A stretch of 64,000 bases of DNA, from contig CM073590.1 in NCBI GenBank assembly GCA_037074705.1, positions 136,853,600-136,917,599 of the forward strand, given 5' to 3'. The position numbers were made by a program, and so were the translations under genes. This stretch comes from Zhengitettix transpicula. Lineage: Eukaryota > Arthropoda > Insecta > Orthoptera > Tetrigidae. This document shows positions 12,068 to 22,180 of this stretch, in pieces. Within the stretch, counting starts at the first letter, position 1, and every line of letters begins with the position of its first letter. The notes under the pieces were generated by a model. That model had not been told where the DNA came from. It ran no database searches and worked only from the letters and a program-made list of their open reading frames with translations.

Positions 12068-13785
12068 AACTAGGTGTCGGCGTTGCCCGGGTTGTCATAA
12101 TTAAACTCAGCGACATCGTTTACCCAAGATTAGACTCCAATCCCGGTTGATTTTTCTTAATTTTCATGTAACGATCTTCCACTCACACATCTAAGGTTGT
12201 TGCGCTCCCACGCCGAAAGTGGATGAAACAACATCGGGAGAAACACTATCAACACTAATGACCCCGATAAGTAATTCGTCGACGCCCACATCGACCGATT
12301 TTGCAATATGTGAAAATATTCCCAGTATTGCTCGCTATGATTATACTTTTTATTCAATCAAAATATTTCTGCATTACTTACAATATTTTTCGTTGCGCGG
12401 AACGGTTCTTTTTCGAGAGTTAACTTGGTGCGCAATAAATTAACACAAAATAATCACATTTTTTAATTATAATTCTTTCCACTTTAATGCTGGGGTTACT
12501 CACCCTCACAGTAGCGTTTTTCAAATTTAGAAGATTGTATGTACCAATTTTTGTAGCGATCTGTTTAAATCTGTATAGAGGTTAACGTAAATACTTACAT
12601 CCTTTGTTATTATGTAAGCTACCTGGGTGGTGGCGTTTCCCGGGTTGTCATATATCAATAACCCCGAATTAGACACCAATCTCGGTTAATTTTGCGTTAT
12701 TTTTATGTAACGCACCTCGACTCCTATTCCTAAATGTGTTCACCTCCCATGCTGAAAGGGGTTGAACTATTGACCCCGAAAGGTTCTTTCGACGAATGTA
12801 TCTACCGTTTTAACACGATAAAGAATTTCCACCCCCGTCTATCCCCTCTACTGTGGAATAAACAAAAAGTTGAATTTCATAATCTTAATCTTAACGACAT
12901 CCATAACCCCGGATTCAGTCCAAACTCGGTTGTTTTTGCGTTATTTTTTGTAATGCAGCTTCACCCCTTACTGTTAAGTTACCTCTCCTCCAAATCCAAT
13001 AGGGGTTGCTCTTATACACAGAGAACAACTTGGGGAAAAAATTTTATTTAACGCAAATATCGGCTGGTTATTTTTTGTAATGCAGCTTCACCCCTTACTG
13101 TTAAGTTACCTCTCCTCCAAATCCAATAGGGGTTGCTCTTATACACAGAGAACAACTTGGGGAAAAAATTTTATTTAACGCAAATATCGGCTGGTTAAAT
13201 ATTTGAAATTTTTTACCTCTGCTCATCCCCTACCACCCCCGCCAATCCCGCGCGTTTTCCAGGTTCTCATAAATAAACTCAACGACATCCATATCGTCGG
13301 ATTAGACTCAAACCTCTGTCATATTCGCGTTATTTTCATGTAACGCTCCTTCTAACCCCACCCCTAATCGTGCACAATTCTCATGTCTATAGGGATTGAA
13401 ATTATACACAGGGAACATCTAGAGAAATATTTTAATTTAATTGACCCCGACAAATACATATTACTTGCAAACATCGACCGTTTAACGTGTTTGAAAATTT
13501 CTTCCCTCCGACAACCCTCGCCCCTGGGTGTTAATGGCACTTTAAATTTCTCAATTAAACTCAGCGGCACACATAACCCTGGATTTGACTCCAATCTCAG
13601 TTGTTCTCGCGTGATTTTCTTGTAGCATCGCTCCACCCCGTCCCTAAGGGTGCTTCTTTTTCACGGTTTAAGGGGTTAAAATTATACACAGATATCATCG
13701 GTAGGAACACATTTAATCTCTTTTATTAAATATTCATCCAACTCAAATTTCTGCTGATTTAGCATGTTTGAATATTTCCAATGCG
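12068..13785 (+). mobile_element. Family B element, multi-monomer copy
   Basis: It starts with the family head GGCGTTGCCCGGGTTGTCA at about 12079. It then contains a series of related monomers recognisable by ...CATCCATAACCCCGGATT(A/T)GACTCCAATCTCGG, ...GCGTTATTTT.TGTAACGC and ...GGGGTTGAAATTATACACAG. Monomer starts fall near 12095, 12645, 12885, 13265 and 13543, a unit of about 240-280 bp once an internal 127-bp duplication is removed. A second head-like sequence at about 12630 suggests two elements may be joined. No protein is encoded. The classification is open; the head and tail look like the 3' region of an RTE-type LINE, which is inference. Confidence 0.7.
12941..13194 (+). repeat. Perfect 127-bp tandem duplication
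   Basis: Positions 12941-13067 and 13068-13194 are identical by base-by-base reading, beginning TTATTTTTTGTAATGCAG and ending CGGCTGG. The duplication lies inside a family B monomer and must be much younger than the diverged monomers around it. Confidence 0.95.
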
Positions 13786-13789
13786 TAAC

Positions 13790-13975
13790 ATTACAAGGTG
13801 ATGAACTGCAGTTCATCTAGACTAATAAATAAAACAGAGCGTTTGTTTGTATGTTCATTACACAAATCTGAAACGGTAGAGAAAAATTCACCGAATTTCA
13901 TACACGTGTTCTTTGCGACCAAGAAACAAACGCTGTCGGGGTGAGACACGACTACCACCCCAGCTCCTGTAGAGT
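13790..13975 (-). mobile_element. Family B tail in inverted orientation
   Basis: On the minus strand this reads GTGTCTCACCCCGACAG, then the ...GCAAAGAACACG..AAATTTGG..GAATTTTTCTC tail, ending in ...CTGTTTTATTTATTAGTCTAG. The tail of the copy at 21447-21617 is the same. It abuts the plus-strand monomers to its left and a family A copy to its right. Confidence 0.75.
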
Positions 13976-14334
13976 AATAGTCTGCATGAGGGTAATCCAC
14001 GTGGTGGCAACTCCCCTTTAATAGGAAGGGATTTGAAAGGGGTAATGAGGAAGGGTAGAGGATGGTAGCCAAGGGGTTAACTAGGGCCCTGGGCTATAGT
14101 TTAAGGATTCTACCCGGCATTGGCCTAAAAGTGAACCAGGACAAACCTTTGAAAACCTGCATCAGGTAGGTCGGGCATTGGGTACTTGTCCCACGCCCTT
14201 CCGGTGGCGGGAGAGGGGTTAGCTGTGGAGACACAGCATTCCCTTCTCCGTGCCTCGACCAGTTTAGGAGGCAGCTGGCTGACTGTTCCAATGGGAACAA
14301 CAAACAACTATTACCGAATACCCAAAGTTACAGC
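13976..14334 (-). mobile_element. Family A retroposon copy 2
   Basis: This is a diverged copy without a poly(A)/poly(T) end, running from the TGCATGAGGGTAATCCAC segment to ...CCCAAAGTTACAG. The hairpin stem has the TTGTTCC/GGAACAG (G:C) state at 14281-14300, unlike most other copies. It lies directly against the inverted family B tail. No target-site duplication was found. Confidence 0.8.
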
Positions 14335-14537
14335 TAATTCTGATGTGAAGAAACATTTGAATGAATCTAACTGCAAGTGTATATTAAGTCACCTGTTTGC
14401 GTTTCAAATACTATAATCTCTGAGGTGATATCTTTGACATTAAAATCTTAGGAAGTTATTATTATCTTTGTTGTTGTTGGTTGAATGGCGAGGTTAACTT
14501 TTTTAAAAAAAAGAATGTGTAATCATGTGTGTCGATA
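14335..14537. other. No feature seen
   Basis: This is short AT-rich spacer between two family A copies. Confidence 0.5.
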
Positions 14538-15106
14538 AGTCCTATAATTTTTTTTTAGGGCAACAGGCTACATGAGGGTGATCCACATTTGGCAACTCCC
14601 CTTTAATAGCATAGGAAGGGATTAGAAAGGGGGGATGCGGAAGGGTAGAGGAAGGTAGCCAAGGGTTAACTAGGGCCCCCGGGCTATGGTTTAAGGATCC
14701 TACCCGGCATTCGCCTAAAGAAATGCAGGGAAAACCCTAGAAAAACCTGCATCGGGTAGGTCGGGCATTGGGTACTTGTCCCACGCCCTTCCGATAGCGG
14801 GAGAGGAGTTTGCTGTGGGGACGCAGCATTCCCTTCTCCGTGCCTCGACCAGTTTAGGAGGCAGCTGGCCGACTATTCCAATAGGAATAGCGGACAACTC
14901 TTGCCGTATGCCCAAGGTCTGCGACCCCGGAACATACACCTCTCAAAACAGACCGAGGTGCCTCGGCATGTGGGAACCTTAGTTCAAAAAAAAACCAGAG
15001 AGATGTGAGAGCATCCCCAAAGGTAGCCCTCGCCAGAGCTCTCTGGGAAGGTTCACCTGCGAGAAATCCTCTCGCAGGCTTCCTTCCTCTGTTTCAGTCC
15101 TATAAT
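14538..15106 (-). mobile_element. Family A retroposon copy 3, longest, with target-site duplication
   Basis: The body (14549-15095) begins with a run of T (its poly(A) tail) and extends to the 5' hairpin CCTGCGAGA...TCTCGCAGG at 15058-15080. It is flanked by an exact 11-bp duplication AGTCCTATAAT at 14538-14548 and 15096-15106. In order on its own strand it has the 5' hairpin, the CCAGAGAGCTCTGG block, CCGAGGCACCTCGG, the CTATTCC/GGAATAG hairpin, and a GC-rich 3' half ending CCTGTTGCCCTAAAA. Antisense open frames across it recur in other copies only because the sequence is conserved. Confidence 0.95.
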
Positions 15107-16269
15107 AAAAAGAGAAAAGTAAGTAAACTCATACATATTTACAATAAACTGCGAGAGTAAATATATATTTTTTACACTACAACCCGGGCTTTTGACACCG
15201 CCAACAGGAAAAGTTACCCCGAGATCCAAGCACTCGGCGTTAGACGGGGAATATCTCCGAATACCCCGAAACTCACCTGCAGCCAGAGGATGGTCCCGGA
15301 CGCAGACAACAATAATAACAGTTGTGTGCGTGTTTTCGAAATGAAACGAGTATAACGAACTTCTGCTACACGACACTCAAGTCAATATCCTTTGATATAA
15401 TTTAATACTTTGAGTCTCATGTAAATGTCCTGAGAAAAGTAAATGCCCCTTTATAAAAAATAATGGAACATTGATTGTGTGATCAAATAATAAATAACAC
15501 CCGCAGATAACATCGGTTTTGTTATTAGAACATCAACGGTCATTCCATAACCTAAATAAACTCAATATAATTCAGGTACACATGTCTAAAGCATTTTTTG
15601 GTATAGGATTGCACACACAAGGCACGTACGTGTATTAACTATACTATTTTGTTGTCAGAAACAATAGTCTGCACACTACCTTACTTGGCAAAGAACACTG
15701 AGCAGAAAGTTTCTCTACTGGCGAGCCGAACTGAGTTAAATCAAATTATATTTATTCAAAGTGAAGGACTTTTTGAATTCAAGTTTAATGTTTTGTTTCA
15801 TACAAGAATATTTGTGCCATCACTATTAAACAACTTGTTTGTGATACAATAAAATATATATATTTATTTATTTAATATTGAGAGCCCTTTCACTTAATTT
15901 GTCAATAATAGCATTAAATTGTCTCAATGTGTAAAAAAATTTAGAAGTGAAACATCAAATTTTGTTTATTAGAAGATTTGGTTTGTATTTCTGAAGTATT
16001 TCTGATTTATATGGCACATGGCTTTTTAATGACTAAATTTATACTCGTACCACGACGCACATTCTGTATATGAATAGTAATTCATATATATAATGTTCGT
16101 TATGGTCATGTCATGACCAAAAAACTCCTGGTCTCCATTTTGCTGTATTATCTGAGGAACCGTGGGTATGTAGAGTATTCGTAGCTCTACAATATTTTTG
16201 CTCTGGAGGAGGATGGAATATATGGTCAGACAATACATGAATTGTAACTCAAGTCAACCTCGAGTTGAT
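15107..16269. other. No gene seen
   Basis: This is AT-rich sequence with a slightly GC-richer patch at 15180-15310, which contains the 3' part of a 107-codon minus-strand frame with no recognisable family. Nothing else was noted. Confidence 0.45.
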
Positions 16270-16600
16270 GCTGGATCAGGATGACGCGTTTGAAAGACAT
16301 GACTCGTCTTTCAGTCTTTGGTTTTTTCAAAAAATGGGGACCAGCCCCGCGCCCGCTGGTCCCTGCATGGCGGCCAACCAGATCTACCGCCGCCTCTGCT
16401 TTCGTCGGCACAGACCGCCGGGCTAACCCCGACGTCGTGCACCCGTTCCGCACACGGGATTCCATTCCACAGGTGGGGCAAGACCAAGGTTGGATTGCCG
16501 TCCCCAGGGGACCTTCGCCCAAGACCTCGGCCTCGTCCCCTCCGATGGAATGGACTCCGAGCATTGGAGCCGCCCCTTTATATACCCACTAAAACAATAC
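16270..16600. other. GC-rich, CpG-rich island of unknown origin
   Basis: This stands out sharply from its AT-rich flanks, with many CpG dinucleotides. Frames of about 100 to 140 codons are open on both strands (plus 16281-16592 and 16318-16737, minus 16226-16564), as expected for GC-rich DNA, so the strand cannot be chosen. A short hairpin TGAAAGAC/GTCTTTCA lies near 16289-16311. A TATATA-like stretch (TTTATATACC) follows at about 16580. It could be a promoter island, a transposon 5' region or transferred DNA. Confidence 0.4.
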
Positions 16601-17116
16601 TTAGCTCGTCTCCAAGGTTTCGGTACGCACGTCACGAGCAAACGACAGCTGCCTCACAGATAATATTTACAAAAAAGGTATTGTATATTTATGGTATCCG
16701 GAATAATATGAACACTCGATATTTTCGACAAGTATGATGTGAAATAAAATTTTTGACCGGACAGTAAGTGTGTGCAATAACCGGAGACAAAAATTTAATA
16801 ATCGCAAGAAACTTGTAATTTTTAAAATATATCTCAAGTCAAAGATCACAGACAGAGACGTCATAATTTTTATAAACAAGAATTAATTGATTTTTTCCGA
16901 ATTTCTCAGTTTTTTCGTCATATATTATATTCTGAATATAAATTGATATGATTTATGCATATCTTCATAACATATAATGTGCTATTCTTAAGATGGCAAC
17001 ACTGATTTTGTTAGAAGAGTTTCTTAGTTAATAAAAGCTAAATTCTGTTTGCATTTGCTAATTGTAAATTTTTATTAACTAAAACATCTTTGAGCGCATA
17101 AGGTAAATCGAACAAT
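16601..17116. other. No feature seen
   Basis: This is AT-rich sequence upstream of the gag-like relic. I found no LTR or primer-binding site that I could support. Confidence 0.45.
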
Positions 17117-18035
17117 ATGGAACAACTGCCTGAAAGATCCCACGTAGATCCCTCGTGTGTAAGCGCAGAAACTAAATAAAAACATTGGAAGGGAACATTC
17201 GGGAACTTTCTAGAAGTTATATCTAACAGTAACGAAGATAATAAATTACCTTTACTGTTCAATTACGCGAGTGCAAATGTTTACCCGTTCATTAATGACT
17301 GTACGACTTATACTGCAGCTATTACGACACTAGATTCACTTTTCCTCCAGAAACGTTATATTTGCTAGAAATTGTTTGTCGAAGTGAAACCAACAAACAG
17401 GTGAAACAGTGAGTGAATACTTGCAGATTTTAAAGCAACTAAGCAAAGATTGTAACTTTACTGACGTAAAGGAGGAAACTTATCGAAAGGAATTTATTAG
17501 AGATTTTTTCATAAGGGGATTGAAATGCCCTCGGATTCGTAAACGGCTTCTTGAAAATACCTCGGTGAATCTTTATCAAGCGTTTGAACAAGGCAGAACC
17601 CTGTAATCGGCTGAAGTGCATGCAGCTTCTTATATGGGAAACACTATGTCGGCGCCATCTGCTGCTATGGAAAACCTCAAGCCTCTTTATGAAGACTATC
17701 TACCAACATCAGTTGCTTCGTCCTCCTCGAGATCTCAAATATGATTCTTCTGTGGAAAGGACTTGCATTAACGAACTATGTGTCCTGCAAGAGATGTGAA
17801 TTGCAGGAAGTGTGGTAAAAGGGGGCATTTCCAGAGAGTGTGTAAATATAGACCAGGTGGAAATTGTTCAAATGTGTCAGCCTCTTCGAAAGCAATTTCA
17901 GGAGTCAGTCACTGTCTTCAGAAATCAGTCATTTAGACACTAGTAAATAATATCCGACTAAATGCATTAATTGATACAGGAAGCTCCAGAAGTTTCTTTA
18001 ATAGTCCTTTTGCGATATCGCCGCGTAGTAACGTG
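17117..18035 (+). pseudogene. LTR-retrotransposon gag-protease relic
   Basis: An ATG at 17117 opens a gag-like frame with the block YASANVYPFINDC. After a frameshift near 17390 the frame continues with ETVSEYLQILKQLSKDCNF and IRDFFIRGLK..RIRKRLLEN, a gag block common in arthropod Ty3/gypsy-type elements. A zinc knuckle CRKCGKRGHFQRVC (17802-17843, CX2CX4HX4C) binds nucleic acid in such proteins. Further on is ALIDTGSSRSFFN, with the aspartic-protease DTG triad at 17973-17981. The frame has stops at 17177, 17366 and 17604 and three more before the protease, so it is dead. Reverse transcriptase, RNase H and integrase are missing: the sequence breaks at a CT/GC simple repeat next to a family B fragment. 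No LTRs were found. The similarity is from recognised motifs, not a database search. Confidence 0.85.
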
Positions 18036-18038
18036 CAA

Positions 18039-18066
18039 TCTCTCTCTCTCTCAATCGCGCGCGCGT
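18039..18066. repeat. Short (TC)n and (GC)n simple repeats
   Basis: Seven TC units are followed after AA by an alternating GC run. They sit at the break between the gag-protease relic and the family B fragment. Confidence 0.85.
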
Positions 18067-18080
18067 GACGTCATGGCCTC

Positions 18081-18824
18081 TTGGCGCGTACTAATTTAAC
18101 ACTGAATGATTACGTTTTTTTAATTATAAAGCTTTCCACATTTATGCTAAGGGTTTCTCACCCCCACAATACAGTTTCTCGTGTTTTTAAGAATATGTGT
18201 ACCAAGTATTTTTGTCACAATAAGGAAACCTGCGAGAGGATTCTCTCGCAGGTGGACCTTCCCAGAGAGCTCTGGCGGAGGCTACCTTTGGGGATGCCTT
18301 CACATCTCTCTCGTTTTTTGTTTGCCGAGGCACCTTGGCATGTTTTTAGAGGTGATTGTTCCGGGGTCGCAGACCTTGGGCATACGGTAACAGTTGTCCG
18401 CTATTCCTATTGGAATAGTCGGCCAGCTGCCTCCTAAACCAGTCAAGGCACGGCGAGGGAAAGCTGCGATCCCACAGGTAACGCCTCTCCCGCCATCGGA
18501 AGGGCGTGGGACAAGTACCAAATGCCCGACCTACCTGATGCAGGTTTTTCTAGGGTTTTCCCTGTATCACTTTTAGACGAATTGCCGGGTAGCATCCTTA
18601 AAGCATAGCCCGGGGGCCCTAGTTAATCCTTGGCTACCTTCCTCTACCTTTCCGCATCCCCCTTTTCAAATCCTTTTCCTATGCTATAAGAGTGGAGTTG
18701 TCACTTTGTGGATTACCCTATACATAGCATGTCTACATCTTAAAAAAAAGTGTATTTGTAATCTGTCCACGCGTTTAAAATTGTATAAAGATTAACGTAA
18801 ATACAAACATACATCATTTTTATC
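18081..18824 (+). mobile_element. Family B fragment split by a family A insertion
   Basis: The left part (18081-18217) and right part (18748-18824) together match 12420-12600 of the large family B copy: ...TTTTTTAATTATAA.(G)CTTTCCAC, ...CTCACCC.CACA.TA, ...TATGTGTACCAA...TTTTTGT, then ...CTGT..., ...TTTAAA..TGTATA.AG.TTAACGTAAATAC. The uninterrupted match at 12540-12600 gives the pre-insertion arrangement. Confidence 0.7.
18204..18761 (+). mobile_element. Family A retroposon copy 4, near full length, nested in family B
   Basis: The body is 18218-18747. It starts upstream of the perfect 10-bp hairpin CCTGCGAGAG-GATT-CTCTCGCAGG (18229-18252) and ends with A(8) after the ...CATAGCATGTCTACATCTT 3' variant. 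Imperfect direct repeats AAGTATTTTTGTCA (18204-18217) and AAGTGTATTTGTAA (18748-18761) are its likely target-site duplication (11 of 14 match). The host sequence is a family B fragment. The CCGAGGCACCTTGG hairpin keeps pairing through a G:U wobble. Confidence 0.9.
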
Positions 18825-21190
18825 GTAATCCAATATTTTTACATAATTATTTATAAATATAAATCTTATCTTTAATCGACATAAATATTGCAGAAAGCTT
18901 TAATACAATTAAATGAATATCTAAAGTATTTATCAAATCTGATATTCTCATTATGGAATTGTTTATGGTATAATTCCCTCCATAATTCTGTATCTCAAGC
19001 ATATCTAGAGTTTCCAGAAATAACTTTAAAATTCAATTTATTAAGTAAATCAATACCATTATTACCTAATTTAAAAATAAATTTTATATCTTTACAGCAG
19101 TTAAAATGCTGTTACATTATTTGCTCAACTTAATGTCCATCTTAGATGGAATTGTTGATTCGTGTTTTATAGAACTGTAATAACTCAGGAGTGTGTCTGG
19201 TGTAAATGTGTGAGGCAAGGTCTTAATTTTGAGAAAATAAACTTCTACAGCCTAGCGTTCCACTACAGAATAATATTCTTGACAGCCAGCCATCTTTGCG
19301 AAACCACATGTATTGTTTCACTTCGAAACTAGGTTTTTTTCTTTTTGTCACCATTGCAATTACATCAATAAAATATGTACCGTCTACGGCCAAACAGTCC
19401 AAACGAAACAGCATACCAGAAAATTGGCATGAATTGAAACAGTTTATCGCAAATTAATATTTCAGTGCAACGTGAAGATTTTACCCCTAACTTTAATTAT
19501 CCCTTATCTTTCGTAAAAAAAAATATTGTAATCTGAAAGACTGCTTTTCCTCGTCTGTTTCCATATATAAAATCTAATAATTGTTAAATTGTAAACTTAG
19601 TATATTGAATAAATCCTGTATTAAAAACTGTTTGTTCTATTTTAATTCCAATTTATCAGTTGTAAACTGAAAATATTTGTGAATCCATACGATGTATTTG
19701 TAGTTTATACGACAAAGATGACTCTAATATACTTTTATTATTTTTAACAAATAATTTCAGACATCTACTTCTAACCATGCTTTGGTAGGTGGACAAGATG
19801 CGTTTCAGCACAAAGTCTAAAGAATTCTTAGTCAGGTAAGACGCTAGTCGACTTCACATTAATTCATTATCAACAATAAATGATTAATAATAATACTTAT
19901 CTTTTAATAGTCCTAATAAGTTTGATTTCAATTTTGTTTGGAAGAAATTATATCTGTATTGTCAGCAGCGCAGCATTAACTTTTGTGTTAACATGATACA
20001 GTCTGATATAAATGTCAACGACTACAGAGGTTTCTTACTGATCTCCGTTGTATTTTTCATCTTAAATTATGATGTAGTCCGTTTCTATAATTTTCTGTCT
20101 ATTGCGTACACGTCCATGGGAATTGTGAGAAATATCTGGCTCGATTGGTTAAGACCCTTAGTCCTCGAAATTCAAATAATAATGCTTAATTAATTAAAAA
20201 TTTATTTGTGACCAAATAACAAACCATAAGTTTCGATTGATATTGAACTGAAATTACACGTAAAATAATCAGCATTTGAACTGGCATACAAGCAAGACAA
20301 CAACGGATATTTGTGAAACGAAACCAAAATATTTTAGTTCGCTTGACGAACCCCTGTCGCATCACACGTCTTTTGTTCAAGTCGCAGGATTATTTGAGAT
20401 TATGTTTAATTAACGATGATACTAGTGTGTTTGTAATCGGATTGTATATCATTTTAAGGAAATAGCAAGGCGAAGTCTGATGTGGGGGTGTAAGCCCCAC
20501 AGCAACGCTCCGAGTGGTAAGCCCTCTAAGCAACCCTCGCTACGGCAATGACCAATTCTTCTCCCCAACCGCAGCAATTAGTCGGATTACATTCTAGCTC
20601 CGCGAGCTTATACTCGACTTGTTTATCGTTGTGGCAATAGAACTTCGTGGAAGAAGATACCAACAAAAGTTTACGAGGACACACGAATCTTTGATGTCTT
20701 AATCGTCGTATGAAAACAGATCCCTCTAATTTTATTTCATCTAAAAATCTGTATACACTGAAATAAAATATATATATAATTAAATACTTTTCTGACCGTG
20801 TCATAAAATCGAGTCATTTAACTTTATCTTTACGTTTCATGAATTAGGGTTAACTAAACAGTTGTAACCTATATTCCTGTATGTCACGATCATTATGGTC
20901 GCTTTGCACAAGGAAACGGCTAAACCGATTTCGATTTAATAGTATACAGTCATTATATAGAGGCGTATAAAGATTTTTAATAACATCATACTGTCATTCA
21001 CAACCTTTAGATTAACTGTCGGGCGTTCCATTAATGATTATTGATGTTTGCAAAAGTATTATGTTCATTTTTCTGAAAAAAAGGATGAACGATGGCATCG
21101 TAAATTGTCATCCACCATTTGAAAAATTTCAAAACTATAATTCATAATGTTCATTGCAATTTGCAGTTTACTGCACCTGTTATTATTGGT
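18825..21190. other. No gene seen
   Basis: AT-rich DNA. An 81-codon frame at 18888 and others at 19993 and 20526 (minus) have no recognisable family. The patch 20460-20660 has more balanced composition and the small hairpin GTGGGG...CCCCAC near 20480, but no further identity. Confidence 0.45.
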
Positions 21191-21617
21191 CTAGCTGGGT
21201 ACTCGGCGTTGCCCGGGTTGTCATATATCCATAACCCCCCATTTGACTCCAATCTCTATTTCATTATTTTTATGTAACGACCCCTATCCCTAAATTTGCT
21301 CACCGCCATGCCGAAAGGGGTTGAAATTATACACAGATAACATATAGAGAAATATTATTATTGAACCCTAAAAATATTTATTCGACGCAAATATCGGCCG
21401 AATACATGTTTGAAAATTTCCTCCCCCGTCCAACCCCGCTTCTGTGGGTGGTAGACGTGTCTCACCCCGACAGTGTTTGTTGGCTATTTACAAAGCACAA
21501 ATGTACGAAATTTGGAGAATTTTGCTCCACGCGTGCAGATTTTTATGCGGATCAAACACACATACATACAAACAAACAACCACACTGTTTTATTTAATAG
21601 AAGATAAGATAACTGCA
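21191..21617 (+). mobile_element. Family B element, single-monomer copy
   Basis: This is the most compact complete-looking copy. It has the head ACTCGGCGTTGCCCGGGTTG, one monomer (CCATAACCCC...GACTCCAATCTC, TTATTTTTATGTAACG, GGGGTTGAAATTATACACAG, AACGCAAATATCGG-like segment, GTTTGAAAATTTCC) and the tail GTGTCTCACCCCGACAG...CAAACAAACAACCACACTG, ending TTTTATTTAATAGAAGATAAG. It encodes no protein. It defines head and tail for comparison with the multi-monomer copies. Confidence 0.75.
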
Positions 21618-21979
21618 ATTGTATGACAGATAGAGCAAAGAAGTAATGAAAAGTATTAAATCAAATACCTATGATACTGGTACAATGAACTTTAAATAAA
21701 GCAATAATGAAAAATAGATCCAAACCCTTTGGGAAATCTAAGTAAGAAAATTTATTGCTTAATTTTATTTGTTTTAAATAAATTACAAAGTGCGTTGCAG
21801 GTGGTTGAAGACGGGCAGGCAGCATCGAAGGGTTGGAGAGACCCTAAACTGAGTAGAGTGTTTTGAAGGGCATCCTGATTAGCTCCAGAAATTCCGTCAC
21901 TGCGCTTCCTTTGGAATCTTAGTCAAACACGATCGGTTTAAGGGATGAAAAGATGCTCTATCTCGTGAAAAAATCAACC
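21618..21979. other. No feature seen
   Basis: This is AT-rich spacer. A slightly GC-richer patch at 21790-21950 matches nothing I recognise. Confidence 0.45.
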
Positions 21980-22180
21980 TTTTTTTTAGGTAACAGGCTA
22001 CATGAGGGTAATCCACATGGATTTTAATAGCATAGGAAGGGATTTGAAATGGGGGATGCGGAAGGGTAGAGGAAGATAGCCAAGGGTTAACTAGGGTCCC
22101 CGAGCTATGGTTTAAGGATCCTACCCGGCAATTCGTCTAAAAGTGATGCAGGGAAAACCCTAGAAAAACCTGGATCGGGT
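21980..22180 (-). mobile_element. Family A retroposon copy 5, 5'-truncated
   Basis: It begins with poly(T) followed by AGGTAACAGGCTACATGAGGG and stops within the CCCGATCCAGG segment, so only the 3' 200 bp are present. An internal deletion removes the GGCAACTCCCC segment after ATCCACATGG. No convincing target-site duplication was found. Confidence 0.85.

Noticed and set aside
14776..14982. A 68-codon open frame repeated nearly unchanged at 14776-14982, 48562-48768 and 53720-53926, and in related forms in other copies
   Set aside because: It runs antisense to family A and is conserved only because the DNA copies are young. Older copies break it freely and no domain is recognisable.
20460..20530. 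Small hairpin with GTAAGCCC repeated nearby
   Set aside because: It was considered as a tRNA-like or structured RNA, but stems and spacing do not fit any known RNA.
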